Shown here in pieces: positions 63,377-64,000 of a stretch of 64,000 nt of DNA (the first letter of the stretch is position 1; each line of letters opens with the position of its first letter). A model generated the notes under the pieces. That model was given only the letters and a program-made list of their open reading frames with translations. It was not told where the DNA came from and searched no databases. Source of the stretch: Liolophura sinensis (Eukaryota; Mollusca; Polyplacophora; Chitonida; Chitonidae); assembly GCF_032854445.1 (NCBI RefSeq), contig NC_088307.1, positions 20,152,001-20,216,000 of the forward strand, given 5' to 3'. The translations under genes and the position numbers were made by a program.

Positions 63377-63392
63377 AAGAATTAGGTGAGAA

Positions 63393-63398
63393 AATAAA
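63393..63398 (+). terminator. Candidate poly(A) signal
   Basis: AATAAA lies 17 bp after the terminal TAA. Two more AATAAA motifs are at 63729-63734 and 63806-63811. Which one is used cannot be told from sequence. Confidence 0.35.
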
Positions 63399-63834
63399 AA
63401 TCTTTCGGAGTGAACAGTAGTATACAGATTGATTCTCCCGAAACATTAAAGGTTAATCTTCAGTTTCCAAAGGAAAAGACTTCTGCTTAAGAGTGCAATC
63501 TAACAAGTTGAAATGCCTAATAGGTTCTTTGGGCGAAGAGTCTATGGTGCATGCACACTAAATTATGCATTGGCAAAGTACGTACTAAAAGTGCGTGTTT
63601 CATTTTTGTTACAGTTTATAAACGCGTCCTGGTGTTTATTCGCCGCAAAAAGCATGTTCAGAAACTAAACAGATATGTTACTTGGTCTAAACATTGTCAT
63701 ATGTTTACAAAGTAATACTGATGTTTTCAATAAACACAAATACTCATAAATCTCGTAAGCGTTGGTAAAAAAAAAACCCTGTGAACAGATGAAAATGTTA
63801 ACTATAATAAACACACCTCTTTAGTTACTAGATC

Positions 63835-63972
63835 TGGCAGCAACCTGGGGATGGTCGTGGGCTTTCCCCGGGATCTGCGGGATTTCCTCCCACCATAATG
63901 CTGGCCGCAGTCGTATAAGTGAAGTATTCTTGAGTACGGCGTAAAACACCACTCAAGTAAATAAATAAATCC
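63835..63972 (+). mobile_element. SINE copy, head missing
   Basis: GGCAGCAACCTGGGGATGGT, GGGCTTTCCCCGGGATCTGC, CATAATGCTGGCCGCAGTCG, TCTTGAGTACGGCGTAAAAC and an AAGTAAATAAATAAAT tail match the 62729 copy. Confidence 0.88.
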
Positions 63973-64000
63973 TTATTTACTAAACAGAAATTTCTCAACA

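Overview
Eukaryotic, AT-rich, intron-dominated DNA, most likely from a mollusc or another lophotrochozoan. The evidence is spliceosomal GT-AG introns, many copies of a tRNA-headed SINE ending in a conserved ACGCCGTACTCAAGAATATT-type core and (AAATA)n tail, a decayed LINE, a decayed Tc1 element and large minisatellites. The host guess rests on my memory of that SINE type and is not proven here. No bacterial genes, operons, rRNA or CRISPR are present.

The main content is one plus-strand gene that fills the window from about 2.5 kb to 63.4 kb. It is built from about 42 very small internal exons (39 to 63 nt) plus a terminal exon with a stop. Almost every exon encodes one copy of the same short module: a hydrophobic-acidic core such as PIVIEDDVIM, usually followed by a tetrabasic KKKR or RKKR and an acidic tail such as DAE. 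Nearly all exons start right after a CAG acceptor on a codon boundary and end on a codon boundary before GT, so they are symmetric phase 0-0 and can be skipped or repeated without changing frame. Together they encode roughly 780 codons in 61 kb. I do not recognise the protein. No start codon or signal-peptide exon is visible, so the 5' end probably lies before the window. The last exon (63341) ends in TAA, with AATAAA signals downstream.

Layout: 1-2.5 kb is non-coding. From 2.5 to 11 kb the exons are separated by 24- to 27-bp minisatellites and an 81-bp higher-order array. From 7.6 to 24 kb a cassette of exon classes (A, B, C, S, G) is repeated about four times, including a very recent 4.35-kb tandem duplication (about 14.15-18.5 and 18.5-22.86 kb). 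From 24.3 to 28.3 kb a dead minus-strand LINE fills an intron. From 28 to 50 kb further two- or three-exon cassettes are duplicated, with introns full of a 14-bp minisatellite family (GAACAGCTAGAACT-like; 28- and 50-bp derived units) and a 29-bp minisatellite. From 50.8 to 61.8 kb exons become longer (mostly 21 codons) and carry a true RxKR-type basic site. A decayed Tc1 transposase lies at 56-57 kb. From 62.1 to 63.34 kb an ~83-bp tandem array carries about eleven look-alike splice acceptors just before the terminal exon.

About ten more exon copies are dead or doubtful (stop codons, frameshifts, lost splice sites), so the locus is a record of exon birth and death. The organisation resembles micro-exon genes known from schistosomes. 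Two candidate roles are a repetitive secreted precursor cut at the basic sites, or an intracellular scaffold with repeated short linear motifs. The sequence alone does not decide between them.
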